Program-made: the position numbers and the translations under genes
NCBI GenBank assembly: GCA_003963115.1
Contig: RXJQ01000020.1
Location: forward strand, 53,433 to 117,432
DNA: 64,000 nucleotides
Origin: Burkholderiales bacterium
GTDB lineage: Bacteria > Pseudomonadota > Gammaproteobacteria > Burkholderiales > Burkholderiaceae_C
Direction of reading: 5' to 3'
The notes under the pieces: generated by a model
Seen by the model: the letters and a program-made list of their open reading frames with translations, nothing else
Database searches by the model: none
What the model was told of the DNA's origin: nothing
Shown here: in pieces, positions 17,341-26,382 of the stretch
How positions within the stretch are numbered: the stretch's first letter is position 1
Layout: every line of letters begins with the position of its first letter

Positions 17341-17568
17341 ATGACACCCCAGGAAGCCTTACAGAAGGCCGTCGGCATCGTCGGCTCCCAAAGCCGGCTG
17401 GCCAGAGAAATCGGCGGCGGCATCACACAGGCGCACGTGCACTACTGGCTCACACAGGCGCCGGTCGTCCCGGCGGAGCACTGCCCAACCATCGAGTACA
17501 TCGTCAGGCGCGAGGTGCTGTGCGAACAGCTCAACCCGCGGGTCAATTGGTGGGTGTTGAGGAACTGA
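17341..17568 (+). CDS. Small Cro/YdaS-like DNA-binding protein
   Basis: This 75-residue protein (MTPQEALQKAVGIVGSQSRLAREIGGGITQAHVHYWL) resembles the YdaS/Cro family: helix, SQSRLARE as first helix of the helix-turn-helix, QAHVHYWL as recognition helix, then VPAEHCPTIEYIV. In prophages such proteins act as Cro-type antirepressors or antitoxins. A strong AGGAGG ribosome site and the divergent S24-like repressor support a real gene. No YdaT-type toxin gene is next to it, so an antitoxin role is not supported here. Confidence 0.8.
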   Translation: MTPQEALQKAVGIVGSQSRLAREIGGGITQAHVHYWLTQAPVVPAEHCPTIEYIVRREVLCEQLNPRVNWWVLRN

Positions 17569-17768
17569 GTCCACGTTCTGAGTGAACCGTCCTCAACTTT
17601 TTGTTCAGTCCCCCGCCAGGACCCAACCCATCCGGGCCCGCTCAGGTTTCACCCTCTCCCCTGGGCCGCATCGCTCCCACTGCATGGGTACGTGCAGCAC
17701 ATGCGCTTCCCCGGCTGGGTGGGGGACTGAATTTTTTTGCAACGAGCTGTTTCGACAGCACCAGAATC

Positions 17769-18437
17769 TCAGCGCTTGGGGTTCAAGGTCTCCATGCCGC
17801 CGGATGAAGCCATCGTCTGCGTGCCCGTGATGATCATGCGCACCATCAACACCACCTGCTCTGTGAGCTCGGCATATTTGTCTTGAGGCCAGTCCATGGC
17901 GCTTGCACCCATGGCAAACACCAGCCGCGTGATCGCCTTGGCCGTCAGGGCCGGCTCGTACAAGCCCGTCTTGTTGGCCTCTGCCAGCCGGATCAAGTCC
18001 AGGCGCAGCTCTTCTTCGAAGAAGTTCAGTTGTCGGTCCACGGCCTTCTTGAAGGCGTCCGACCCCACCATGCCCTCGCGCAGCAGGATCTGAAGCAGCC
18101 GGTCGTCCGAGCGCAACTGCTCCATGAACGCCTCGACCGAGCCCCGCACCACGCTGCGTTCCGAGGTCGCGCGCTGACGCGCCTCGCCGATGATCTGCCG
18201 CAAGGATTCGCCCGCCCGCTCGATCAGGGCCACGGCCAGCTCATCCATGTCCCGGAACTGCCGGTAGAAGCTGTTGGGCGCAATGCCTGCCTCCCGGGCG
18301 ACTTCACGCAGGCTCAGCGAAGACACGCTGCGATGCGGGCCCGCCAGCTTCAGGGCCGCCTCCATGATGTCCTCGCGGGAAATCACAGGTTTTCGGCCAG
18401 GTGCGGCCACCTGAACAGGGGACAGGTTAGTGCTCAT
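17769..18437 (-). CDS. TetR-family repressor, FabR/DesT-like
   Basis: The 222-residue regulator has the N-terminal TetR helix-turn-helix (about 22-66, SLSLREVAREAGIAPNSFYRQFRDMDEL), with the pattern typical of FabR/DesT regulators of unsaturated fatty acid synthesis, and an all-helical acyl-CoA-sensing type C-terminal domain. In Pseudomonas aeruginosa DesT represses the desCB operon and responds to the saturation of acyl-CoA. Here it is divergent from exactly such a reductase/desaturase pair, which makes this role very likely. The 200 bases between this gene's end and the Cro-like gene hold no feature I can support. Confidence 0.88.
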   Translation of the reverse strand: MSTNLSPVQVAAPGRKPVISREDIMEAALKLAGPHRSVSSLSLREVAREAGIAPNSFYRQFRDMDELAVALIERAGESLRQIIGEARQRATSERSVVRGSVEAFMEQLRSDDRLLQILLREGMVGSDAFKKAVDRQLNFFEEELRLDLIRLAEANKTGLYEPALTAKAITRLVFAMGASAMDWPQDKYAELTEQVVLMVRMIITGTQTMASSGGMETLNPKR

Positions 18438-18481
18438 TGATGCCAGTCAAAAGGTCAGACATCATAACGTTATCAATTAAT

Positions 18482-18520
18482 GCACAAGTGTATAGACATT
18501 TGTGCTGCGCTGCGTATACT
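18482..18520 (+). promoter_or_regulatory. DesT/FabR-type operator overlapping the desaturase operon promoter
   Basis: Arms GCACAAGTGT (18482-18491) and ACATTTGTGC (18496-18505) form a 24-bp palindrome matching at 9 of 10 pairs with a 4-base centre. Inside and beside it lie a -35-like TAGACA (18493-18498) and a -10-like TATACT (18515-18520), 16 bases apart. A repressor on the palindrome would cover the -35 and could also control the divergent TetR gene. Confidence 0.7.
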
Positions 18521-18574
18521 GCGCGAAAAGTGAAATCTGTTGCTTCGGCAACGTGTTGTGAAAGTAGCCCTGTC

Positions 18575-19696
18575 GTGTCCGTCTCTGCTCCCGCTTCTTC
18601 GGTCGGCCCCGGTGCCGGCGCCCTGGAAAAGCTGATCGCGCCGCTGGTCGAGCCCTCGGTGTTCGACTTCTGGGCCGGCCTGATCAACCCGGCCTGGTCC
18701 TGGTCGCGCTCGCTGGCCCGCGTGGTCGAGCGCCGCGTTGAAGCGCAAGACGCCGTGACCCTGGTTCTGCAACCCAACAAGCACTGCGGCAAGGTGCGCC
18801 CCGGGCAGCACCTCAACGTCAGCGCCTGGGTCAATGGCAGGCGGACCACGCGCAGCTACAGCATCACCAATGTGCCCGGTCGCGACAAACGCCTGGAGAT
18901 CACCGTCAAGCGCACGGAAGGCGGCAAGCTCAGCACCCACATCTGCCGTGAACTGCGCGTGGGCGATTTGCTCGAGTTGGGCCCCGCCTTCGGTGAGATG
19001 ACGCTGCCAGCCCACCCGCAGGGCAAGTGGCTCTACCTGGCCGCCGGCAGCGGCATCACGCCTTTGATGAGCCTGACGCGTCAACTGGCCGCGCAGAAAA
19101 TGCCCGTCGATCTCCAGCTCATCTACTGGGCCAAGACACGCGCCGAGCTGTGCTTCCAGCGCGAGTTGCGCGAATTGAGCCAACGCCACGCGGGCTTTCG
19201 CCTTCAGGTCGTGTTGACGCACGAAGCCCAGACCCTGGACGACGAGGCCAGCGGCTTCATCAGCCAGGCCCAACTGGCCGAGCTGGTGACAGACCTGCCC
19301 GAGCGCCAGATCTATGCCTGCGGCCCCGGTGGCTTCATCGACACGGCCCGTGAGCTGACCGCCGGCGTGGCACGCAGCTTCCTGGCCGAAGGCTTCACAC
19401 CTTCTGCGCCCTCAGCGCCCGCCATGGCCTCCGAAGTCACCACGGTCCGTGTGCAACTGCGCCAAAGCGGCCGCGCCCTGGACGTCTCATCCGGCCAATC
19501 GCTGCTGGTCGCCCTGGAGGAAGCCGGACTCAACCCCGCTTCGGGTTGCCGCATGGGCATCTGCCACACCTGTGTGTGCACCAAACACGAAGGCACCGTC
19601 CAGGACATCAACACGGGCGACCAGGACACCGAGCCTGACACCCATGTGCGCCTGTGCGTAAGCCGCGCCGTCACCGATCTTTCGCTGGACCTCTAA
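18575..19696 (+). CDS. Ferredoxin reductase-like oxidoreductase, DesC-like partner of the desaturase
   Basis: The 373-residue protein has an FAD-binding ferredoxin-reductase domain (RTTRSYSITNVPG flavin motif), an NAD(P)-binding domain (LAAGSGITPLMSL and YACGPGGFID) and a C-terminal plant-type 2Fe-2S domain with GCRMGICHTCVC and a distal Cys in VRLCVS. It passes electrons from NAD(P)H to the desaturase encoded next. The open frame reaches 18437, but the promoter at 18493-18520 lies within that extension, so I place the start at GTG 18575; its ribosome site is weak. The next gene follows after 15 bases. Confidence 0.88.
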   Translation: MSVSAPASSVGPGAGALEKLIAPLVEPSVFDFWAGLINPAWSWSRSLARVVERRVEAQDAVTLVLQPNKHCGKVRPGQHLNVSAWVNGRRTTRSYSITNVPGRDKRLEITVKRTEGGKLSTHICRELRVGDLLELGPAFGEMTLPAHPQGKWLYLAAGSGITPLMSLTRQLAAQKMPVDLQLIYWAKTRAELCFQRELRELSQRHAGFRLQVVLTHEAQTLDDEASGFISQAQLAELVTDLPERQIYACGPGGFIDTARELTAGVARSFLAEGFTPSAPSAPAMASEVTTVRVQLRQSGRALDVSSGQSLLVALEEAGLNPASGCRMGICHTCVCTKHEGTVQDINTGDQDTEPDTHVRLCVSRAVTDLSLDL

Positions 19697-19711
19697 CCTT
19701 CTCTTTGCAAC

Positions 19712-20827
19712 ATGAGCACCGTCACCGCCCGACACCTGAGCCCTGAAGACCTGCAGCGCTTCGGAGCCGAAATCGATGCCCTGCGCGCCCGCACCACGGC
19801 CGACCTGGGCGAGCGCGATGCGCGCTACATCCGCAAGGTTTTCAAGGCCGTGCGCTTCACGGAGTTCGCCGGCCGCGCCTTGCTGATGGCTGGCGCCTTC
19901 ATGCCCGCGCCCTGGTTGACCGTGGCCTGGATCGCCGGCATCGCCCTGCTGTCCATCTCCAAGATCCTGGACAACATGGAACTGGGCCACAACGTGATGC
20001 ACGGCCAGTTCGACTGGATGAACGACCCCAAGTTCGATGGCAAAACCTTCGAGTGGGACATCGTCGGCACAAGTGAGAGCTGGCGCAAGACCCACAACTT
20101 CCGCCACCACACCTACACCAATGTGCATGGCATGGACGATGACCTCGGCTACGACGTGCTGCGCCTCTTCCCCGAGCAGCGCTGGTCACCCGCACGCCTG
20201 GGCCAGCCGCTGTACGCCCTCATCTTCGCCCTGCTCTTCCAATGGGGCGTGGCTGTGCAGGATCTGCGCATTGGCCGCCTGTTCATCGGCCGCATCACGC
20301 TCAAGGACTTCCTCAAGGAGGCTCGCCCCACCGGCCGCAAGATGCGCCGCCAGCTGATCAAGGACTACCTGATCTTCCCGCTGCTCGCAGGCCCGGGCTT
20401 CTGGAGCGTGTTCTGGGGCAACTTCATCGCCAACGGCATCCGCAATGTCTGGACCTACAGCGTGATCTTCTGCGGTCACTTCACCACCGACGTGGTCACC
20501 TACCCCAAGGCCGTGGTCAAGACCGAAACGCGCCCGCAGTGGTACCTGCGCCAGATCCAGGGCTCGTCCAACTTGCGGGGCGGCTTCGTGCTCAACCTGA
20601 TGACGGGCAACCTGAGCCACCAGATCGAACACCACCTCTTCCCCGATGTGCCCGCCAACCGCTATGCCGAGATGGCCCCGACGGTGCGCGACATCTGCCA
20701 GCGTTATGGCGTTCACTACAACACGGGCTCGATGACCAAGCAGTTCGGCCAGGTGATCTGGCGCATCCTGCGGCACACCTTCCCCAGCCGGCCTGCCGTG
20801 CTGGAGCCCAGCTTGCAGACCAAGTAA
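19712..20827 (+). CDS. Membrane acyl-CoA/fatty-acid desaturase, DesB-like
   Basis: The 371-residue integral membrane enzyme carries the three histidine boxes of the FADS family: HNVMH, HNFRHH and HQIEHH, which bind the di-iron centre. Hydrophobic segments lie around residues 53-85 and 165-185 and 225-265. It probably introduces a double bond into acyl chains with O2 and electrons from the upstream reductase, adjusting membrane fluidity. It is the last gene of the operon, followed by a terminator, and is likely repressed by the divergent TetR protein. Confidence 0.92.
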   Translation: MSTVTARHLSPEDLQRFGAEIDALRARTTADLGERDARYIRKVFKAVRFTEFAGRALLMAGAFMPAPWLTVAWIAGIALLSISKILDNMELGHNVMHGQFDWMNDPKFDGKTFEWDIVGTSESWRKTHNFRHHTYTNVHGMDDDLGYDVLRLFPEQRWSPARLGQPLYALIFALLFQWGVAVQDLRIGRLFIGRITLKDFLKEARPTGRKMRRQLIKDYLIFPLLAGPGFWSVFWGNFIANGIRNVWTYSVIFCGHFTTDVVTYPKAVVKTETRPQWYLRQIQGSSNLRGGFVLNLMTGNLSHQIEHHLFPDVPANRYAEMAPTVRDICQRYGVHYNTGSMTKQFGQVIWRILRHTFPSRPAVLEPSLQTK

Positions 20828-20848
20828 AGGCGCACCAAGCCGGCAAGG

Positions 20849-20875
20849 AAGGGCTCGCATGGCGGGCCCTTTTTC
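20849..20875 (+). terminator. Rho-independent terminator after the desaturase gene
   Basis: AAGGGCTCGC pairs imperfectly with GCGGGCCCTT (one mismatch) and is followed by a run of five T residues, 22 bases after the stop codon. Confidence 0.85.
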
Positions 20876-20917
20876 ATTGATACTTCATGAACACGGTGTT
20901 GAACGCGGAGGACGTCC

Positions 20918-22012
20918 ATGTACGGTGAGCTGATCTTTCGGCAACTCTTCGATGCCGCCTCGTCCACCTACACCTACTTGCTCGCGTGCCCGGCAACGCG
21001 GCAGGCCGTGATCATCGACCCCGTGTTCGAGCAGCATCTGCGTGACCGCGCCTTGATCGACGAGCTGGGTCTCAAGCTGCTGACCACGCTCGACACCCAC
21101 TGCCATGCCGACCACGTGACCGGCGCCTGGCTGATGCAACAAGCCACGGCTTGCCGCATCGGTATCTCCAGGCGCTATGGCCAAGCCATGCAGGGTGCCG
21201 ACCTCCTGCTCGACCATGGCGACAAGATAAGCTTCGGGCGGCGCCATCTTGAGGTGCGCGCCACGCCCGGCCATACCGACGGCTGCATCTCCTACGTGCT
21301 GGACGACCACCACATGGCCTTCACGGGCGACTGCCTGCTGATACGCGGGGCCGGCCGCTGCGACTTTCAGCAGGGCCACGCGGGCACGCTCTATCACTCG
21401 ATCACCGAGCAGCTGTTCAGCCTGCCCGACGACTGCCTCGTGTTTCCCGGCCACGACTACAACGGGCGCACCATGTCCGGCATTGGTGAAGAGCGTGCGC
21501 ACAACCCGCGCATCGGCGGCCATGCGGACGAGCGCGACTTCGTTGGCTTCATGGAGAACCTGCACCTGCCCCACCCCAAGCAACTGGCGGTGGCGCTGCC
21601 AGCCAATCTGCGCTCAGGCCGCCCCGAGGACGGCAAGATGCCGCAACTGGCGGACTGGGGCCCCGTGCGGCAGACCTACGCCGGGCTGTTCGAGATCGAA
21701 GCCGATTGGGTGACCGAGCACATGAACGAGGTGCTGCTGCTGGACGTGCGCCTGGACGAGGAAATGGACGAACGCCTGGGCCGCATCAAGGAGGCCACGC
21801 ACCTGCCGCTCAACGAGTTGAAGCAGCGCATGAATGAGATCCCGCAGGACCGCCCGGTGATCACCGTCTGCCACGCCGGCATGCGCTCGGGCCAGGCCAC
21901 GGTACTCCTGCGCCAGGGCGGCTTCACGCGCGTGGCCAATATGCGCGGCGGCATGTTGATGTGGCAGCAACTCGGGCTGCCCGTCATACGCCGCTTGCCA
22001 TCATCCAGCTAG
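20918..22012 (+). CDS. Persulfide dioxygenase-rhodanese fusion protein
   Basis: Residues 1 to about 240 form a metallo-beta-lactamase-fold persulfide dioxygenase (ETHE1/Blh type): iron ligands H61, H119 and D138, with H63-x-D65-H66 and H179 of the family motifs, and the phrase THCHADHVTGA. Residues about 270-360 form a rhodanese domain with active Cys318 in CHAGMRSG. The pair oxidises glutathione persulfide to sulfite and transfers sulfane sulfur, detoxifying sulfide-derived persulfides in the cytoplasm. GGAGGA precedes the start. The linker and length fit known natural PDO-rhodanese fusions. A peroxiredoxin gene follows. Confidence 0.92.
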   Translation: MYGELIFRQLFDAASSTYTYLLACPATRQAVIIDPVFEQHLRDRALIDELGLKLLTTLDTHCHADHVTGAWLMQQATACRIGISRRYGQAMQGADLLLDHGDKISFGRRHLEVRATPGHTDGCISYVLDDHHMAFTGDCLLIRGAGRCDFQQGHAGTLYHSITEQLFSLPDDCLVFPGHDYNGRTMSGIGEERAHNPRIGGHADERDFVGFMENLHLPHPKQLAVALPANLRSGRPEDGKMPQLADWGPVRQTYAGLFEIEADWVTEHMNEVLLLDVRLDEEMDERLGRIKEATHLPLNELKQRMNEIPQDRPVITVCHAGMRSGQATVLLRQGGFTRVANMRGGMLMWQQLGLPVIRRLPSSS

Positions 22013-22077
22013 GGTTTGCAACGCGCTCCCGCCGGAGTCTGGCACACTCGATGGCCGTTTCATCTAGGAGGCCCATC

Positions 22078-22731
22078 ATGGCATTGCGCATCAATGATCT
22101 CGTTCCGGACTTCTCGGCCGACACCGACCAAGGCCCCATCAAATTCCATGACTGGATCGGCTCCGGCTGGGCCATCCTGTTCTCTCACCCCAAGGACTTC
22201 ACCCCCGTCTGCACCACCGAGTTTGGCGCCGTCGCCCAACTGGCCAGGGAATGGTCCGCGCGCAACACCAAGGTGATCGGCGTGTCCGTCGATGGCGTGG
22301 AAGCGCACAAGAAGTGGAAAGGCGACATCGAGCGCTTCGCCGGTGCCTCGGCAGGCTTTCCCATCATCGCGGACGAAGGCCTGGCCGTCTCCAAGGCTTT
22401 CGACATGCTACCCGCCGAAGCCTATCTGCCCGATGGCCGCACCGCCAATGACACTGCCACCGTGCGCTCGGTGTTCATCATCGGCCCTGACAAAAAGCTC
22501 AAGCTCTCGATGACTTACCCGATGTCGGTGGGCCGCAACTTCGCCGAGGTGCTGCGCGCGCTCGACGCCCTGCAACTGACCTACAACGTGCCCCTGGCCA
22601 CCCCCGCCAACTGGACGACCGGCCAGGACGTGATCGTGGCCCTGTCGCTCAATGACGACCAGGCCCGCGAGAAGTTCGGCAACATCGACGTGAAGCTGCC
22701 TTATCTGCGCACAACCAAGGCGCCCAAGTAA
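22078..22731 (+). CDS. 1-Cys peroxiredoxin (Prx6 subfamily)
   Basis: The 217-residue protein has the peroxidatic Cys45 in FSHPKDFTPVCTTEFG and the long C-terminal dimerisation arm of the Prx6 group (VPLATPANWTTGQDVIVALS). It reduces hydrogen peroxide and organic peroxides in the cytoplasm. AGGAGG lies 7 bases before ATG 22078, which decides the start against a longer frame. It is 65 bases after the persulfide dioxygenase and probably belongs to the same stress response. Confidence 0.95.
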   Translation: MALRINDLVPDFSADTDQGPIKFHDWIGSGWAILFSHPKDFTPVCTTEFGAVAQLAREWSARNTKVIGVSVDGVEAHKKWKGDIERFAGASAGFPIIADEGLAVSKAFDMLPAEAYLPDGRTANDTATVRSVFIIGPDKKLKLSMTYPMSVGRNFAEVLRALDALQLTYNVPLATPANWTTGQDVIVALSLNDDQAREKFGNIDVKLPYLRTTKAPK

Positions 22732-22763
22732 GCGCGGTCTATTGGCTTCAACCTTGAGCGAGA

Positions 22764-22787
22764 CCAGCCAGCATCAAGCCTGGCTGG
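22764..22787. terminator. Hairpin between the peroxiredoxin gene and glk
   Basis: CCAGCCAG (22764-22771) and CTGGCTGG (22780-22787) form a perfect 8-bp stem; the glk stop codon (reverse-strand TGA at 22774-22776) lies in the 8-base loop. There is no U-tract on either strand, so its termination strength is uncertain. Confidence 0.5.
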
Positions 22788-23739
22788 CCCCGATCAACCC
22801 GGGATAAGGCGTGTGGATCACGAAGACCGGGATGCGCTGCAAGTAAGCCGCATAGCGCCCCTTGGCATCAAAGCGCTCACGAAAACCCGAGCGCACAAAA
22901 AAATCGCCCAGACGCGGCACGATGCCGCCGCCAATGAACAGGCCCCCATGGGCTCCCAATGACACCGCCAGATTCGAGGCCACCGTGCCCATGAACAGGC
23001 AGAAGCTGTTCAGGGCCGCCACGCTCAAGGGGCATTGCCCGCTGAGCCCACGCTCGGTCACATCGGCCGGGCTCAGGTTCTCGTTGGGCTGCTTGCCAGC
23101 CAGCTCAGCATGCGCTTTGTACAACACAAGCAGCCCAGAGCCCGACAGCACGCGCTCGGCCGACACATGGCCGTAACGCCCTCGCAGCAGGGCGATCAGG
23201 CGCTCTTCATCTTCGTTGGAGGCGGGCAAGCTCACATGCCCCCCTTCCCCGGCAATAGGCGCCCAATGCCCTTCCAGCGTGGGAATGAGCCCAGAGACAC
23301 CCAGCCCCGTGCCCGCCCCCAGCAGCCCCATGGTCATGCCTTTGACAGGCTCGCCCCCACCCACCTGACGCAACTCGGAAGCCGGCAGATGCGGCAGCGA
23401 CAAAGCCAGCGCGGTGAAGTCGTTGAGCACACGCAAACGCTGCAAGCCCAGCGCCTGGCGCAAGCCCACGATTGAAAAGCCCCAAGGCGCATTGAAGAGC
23501 TGGAGGTGGTCGCCGATCACGGGCCCAGCGGCGCCCAGACAGCCGGTACGCGGCCGCATGGGCCCGCTGGCCGCCCCCACCTGCTGCAGGTAGTGCTCGA
23601 TGGCGGAAGCGGCATCGGGATGGTCACGCAAAGTCAGGTTCAGGATGTGGCCGATCTCGCCCTCAGGGGTGAGCTTGAGCGCCAGGCGCACATTCGTGCC
23701 GCCGATGTCGCCCAGCAGCTTGGGAAAGTCATGCGGCAT
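22774..23739 (-). CDS. glk: Glucokinase
   Basis: The 321-residue protein matches bacterial ROK-independent glucokinases of the Glk family: phosphate loop LLGDIGGTNVRLAL, the catalytic segment VLNDFTALA with Asp, GAGTGLGVSG and the GEGGHVSL motif. It phosphorylates glucose to glucose-6-phosphate in the cytoplasm. Its first 11 bases overlap the end of pgl, so the two are translationally linked. Together with edd and eda on the other strand it feeds the Entner-Doudoroff pathway. Confidence 0.93.
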   Translation of the reverse strand: MPHDFPKLLGDIGGTNVRLALKLTPEGEIGHILNLTLRDHPDAASAIEHYLQQVGAASGPMRPRTGCLGAAGPVIGDHLQLFNAPWGFSIVGLRQALGLQRLRVLNDFTALALSLPHLPASELRQVGGGEPVKGMTMGLLGAGTGLGVSGLIPTLEGHWAPIAGEGGHVSLPASNEDEERLIALLRGRYGHVSAERVLSGSGLLVLYKAHAELAGKQPNENLSPADVTERGLSGQCPLSVAALNSFCLFMGTVASNLAVSLGAHGGLFIGGGIVPRLGDFFVRSGFRERFDAKGRYAAYLQRIPVFVIHTPYPGLIGASQA

Positions 23740-24442
23740 GGAACACCTCGCACGCCACCTGGTCTTGCAGCAAAGCCAGACGGATCGGCCATTGCTGCAC
23801 GGGGCCGTCCTGCATCGCCAGCTTCAGCAAGGCCAGCTTGCTGTTGCCGGTGATGTGGATGATCAACTGACGCGCATCGAGCAGGGCATGCCGAGTCAAT
23901 GTCAAGCGGGGCACGGGCACATTGGGTAGAGCTGGTGCAGCCACGGGCAGGCATCGGCGGTGCGCGTCGTCTTGCATGGCAAGGGCCAACGCCGGATCGT
24001 GTGGAAACAAAGAGGCCGTGTGCCCGTCGCCGCCCATGCCCAGCACCACCACGTCGGCCGGCCAAGGCAGTGCAGACAAGGCCCGCTCCACCTCAGCGCC
24101 AGCATCCTGAGGCGATGGCGCGCCGTTGTAGAGCGGCGTGAACATGGCCAGGGCGGCGGGCCCTTGCAGCAGATGCCGTTTGACCAGGCCCTCGTTGCTG
24201 TCAGGATGATCGGGCGGCAGCCAGCGTTCATCGGCCAGCAGCACATGCACCTTGGCCCAATCCAGCGCCATGGCCGAGAGCGCGTTAAAAAAGGGCACAG
24301 GGGTCGAGCCACCCGACACGATCAGCAAGGCCCGGCCCCGCTGCGCCAGCCCATTACGCAGCCGCTGCGCCACCGATGCGGCCAGTTCCTGCGCCAGCGC
24401 CTGCGCCGAGTCCGCGTGATGAAATGAGATCAAAGGGGTCAT
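23729..24442 (-). CDS. pgl: 6-Phosphogluconolactonase
   Basis: The 237-residue protein belongs to the DevB/SOL-type 6-phosphogluconolactonases, with IVSGGSTPVPFF, VLLADERWLPPDHPDSN and VVLGMGGDGHTASLFP. It hydrolyses 6-phosphogluconolactone to 6-phosphogluconate, the substrate of Edd. The start is set at MTPLISFHHA; the frame extends 8 codons further. No zwf gene is present in the window, so glucose-6-phosphate dehydrogenase must be encoded elsewhere. The 79-base gap to edd holds both divergent promoters. Confidence 0.93.
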   Translation of the reverse strand: MTPLISFHHADSAQALAQELAASVAQRLRNGLAQRGRALLIVSGGSTPVPFFNALSAMALDWAKVHVLLADERWLPPDHPDSNEGLVKRHLLQGPAALAMFTPLYNGAPSPQDAGAEVERALSALPWPADVVVLGMGGDGHTASLFPHDPALALAMQDDAHRRCLPVAAPALPNVPVPRLTLTRHALLDARQLIIHITGNSKLALLKLAMQDGPVQQWPIRLALLQDQVACEVFHAA

Positions 24443-24521
24443 CTCCAAGCAACAGTGGGCCTGCACATGCAGTCAGGCCATGATAATGACCTGATCGACC
24501 CACTTGGTCTGGATCCTTGCG

Positions 24522-26369
24522 ATGCCCACGCCTCAACTGCATCCCGAATTGCTGACTGTCACCGAACGCATCCGGCGGCGCAGCCTGGTCACGCGCCAGG
24601 CCTATCTGGCCCGCATCGATGCGGCAGGCCGCGCCGGCCCCGTGGCCCGATCGCAACTGGGTTGTACGAATCTGGCGCATGGCTACGCGGCCGCCCCCGA
24701 CAAGGACAAACTCTGGCTGCGTGCCCAACGTGCGCCCAACATCGCCATCGTGTCGGCCTACAACGACATGCTCTCGGCCCACCAGCCCTTGCAGGCCTAC
24801 CCGGAATGGATCAAGCAGGCCGCACGTGAGGCGGGCGCCACGGCGCAGTTCGCCGGTGGCGTGCCCGCCATGTGCGACGGCATCACGCAAGGCCGGCCGG
24901 GCATGGAGCTGTCACTTTTCTCGCGTGACGTGATCGCCATGGCCACCGCCGTGGCGCTGTCCCACAATATGTTCGACGCCACCTTGTGTCTGGGCGTATG
25001 CGACAAGATCGTGCCCGGCCTGCTCATTGGCGCGCTCAGTTTCGGCCACCTGCCCACCATCTTCGTGCCGGCCGGCCCCATGCCATCGGGCTTGAGCAAC
25101 GAGGACAAGGCCAAGGTTCGCCAGCGTTTCGCGGCAGGCGAGATCGGCCAGGACGCCTTGCTGGAGGCCGAGGAAAAGGCCTATCACGGCGCCGGCACCT
25201 GCACCTTCTACGGCACGGCCAACAGCAACCAGATGCTCATGGAGATCATGGGCCTTCACCTGCCGGGCTCGGCCTTCGTGACACCCGGCACACCCTTGCG
25301 TGAAGCACTCACCCGCGAGGCCGCGCGGCGCGTCTCGGCGCTCAGCCATCAAGGCCCCAGCTACACGCCCATTGGCCATGTGATCGACGAACGTGCCATC
25401 GTCAACGGCCTGGTCGGCCTGCTGGCCACCGGCGGCTCCACCAACCACACGCTGCACCTGGTGGCCATCGCGCGGGCGGCCGGCATCATCATCAACTGGG
25501 ACGACTTCGACACCCTCTCGGCCACCGTGCCGCTGCTGGCACGCGTCTACCCCAATGGCAGTGCCGATGTGAACCAGTTCCACGCGGCCGGCGGCATGGC
25601 CTTCCTCATCCGCGAGCTCTTGCAAGCCGGCTTGCTGCATGCCGATGTACAGACCATCGCCGGCCCCGAAGGCCTGTGGCATTACACCCGCCAGCCCGTC
25701 CTGCAAGATGGCCGGCTCGTCTGGCAAGACGCACCCGCGAGCAGCGGCGACAGCACCATCCTGAGTACGACCGCTGCGCCCTTCTCGCCAGATGGCGGGC
25801 TGAAAGTACTGCAAGGCAATCTGGGCCGCTCGGTGATCAAGGTCTCGGCCGTCAAGCCCGCCAACCGCGTCGTGCAGGCCCCGGCCGTGGTCTTCGATGA
25901 GCAGGAAGACCTGATCGCCGCCTACAAGCGTGGCGAGCTGAACAAGGACTTCGTGGCTGTGGTGCGCTTTCAGGGGCCCCGTGCCAACGGCATGCCCGAG
26001 CTGCACTCCCTGACCCCCACGCTGACCAATCTGCAGGACCAGGGCTTCAAGGTGGCCCTCGTGACCGACGGCCGCATGTCCGGCGCGTCAGGCAAGGTCC
26101 CAGCGGCCATCCATGTCACGCCAGAGGTCGCGGCCAATGGCCCGCTGGGCCTCGTGCATGACGGCGATGTCATCCTGCTGGACGCCGAGCGGGGCATTCT
26201 GCAAGCACTGGTGCCCGAATCGACGTGGCAGGCCCGCCAGGTTGCGCAAATCACTCCGGGCGATCTGACAGGCCACGTCAGCGGTTCAGGGCGCGAGCTG
26301 TTCGCCGGCATGCGCCGCCTGGTCACCGGTGCGGAAGAAGGCGCCACCACCTTTGGCTTTGACGACTGA
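24522..26369 (+). CDS. edd: Phosphogluconate dehydratase
   Basis: The 615-residue protein is a full-length member of the IlvD/Edd dehydratase family: cluster-ligand cysteines in [13 protein letters not shown] and [12 protein letters not shown] and [15 protein letters not shown], plus [22 protein letters not shown] near the C-terminus. It converts 6-phosphogluconate to KDPG using a 4Fe-4S cluster. The start at ATG 24522 agrees with homologues ([14 protein letters not shown]). eda follows after 13 bases and completes the pathway. Confidence 0.95.
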   Translation: MPTPQLHPELLTVTERIRRRSLVTRQAYLARIDAAGRAGPVARSQLGCTNLAHGYAAAPDKDKLWLRAQRAPNIAIVSAYNDMLSAHQPLQAYPEWIKQAAREAGATAQFAGGVPAMCDGITQGRPGMELSLFSRDVIAMATAVALSHNMFDATLCLGVCDKIVPGLLIGALSFGHLPTIFVPAGPMPSGLSNEDKAKVRQRFAAGEIGQDALLEAEEKAYHGAGTCTFYGTANSNQMLMEIMGLHLPGSAFVTPGTPLREALTREAARRVSALSHQGPSYTPIGHVIDERAIVNGLVGLLATGGSTNHTLHLVAIARAAGIIINWDDFDTLSATVPLLARVYPNGSADVNQFHAAGGMAFLIRELLQAGLLHADVQTIAGPEGLWHYTRQPVLQDGRLVWQDAPASSGDSTILSTTAAPFSPDGGLKVLQGNLGRSVIKVSAVKPANRVVQAPAVVFDEQEDLIAAYKRGELNKDFVAVVRFQGPRANGMPELHSLTPTLTNLQDQGFKVALVTDGRMSGASGKVPAAIHVTPEVAANGPLGLVHDGDVILLDAERGILQALVPESTWQARQVAQITPGDLTGHVSGSGRELFAGMRRLVTGAEEGATTFGFDD

Positions 26370-26382
26370 AAGCGAACGCCAC

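Noticed and set aside
17341..17568. YdaS/YdaT-type toxin-antitoxin system
   Set aside because: Only the YdaS/Cro-like partner is present; no toxin gene follows, and the divergent repressor layout explains the gene.
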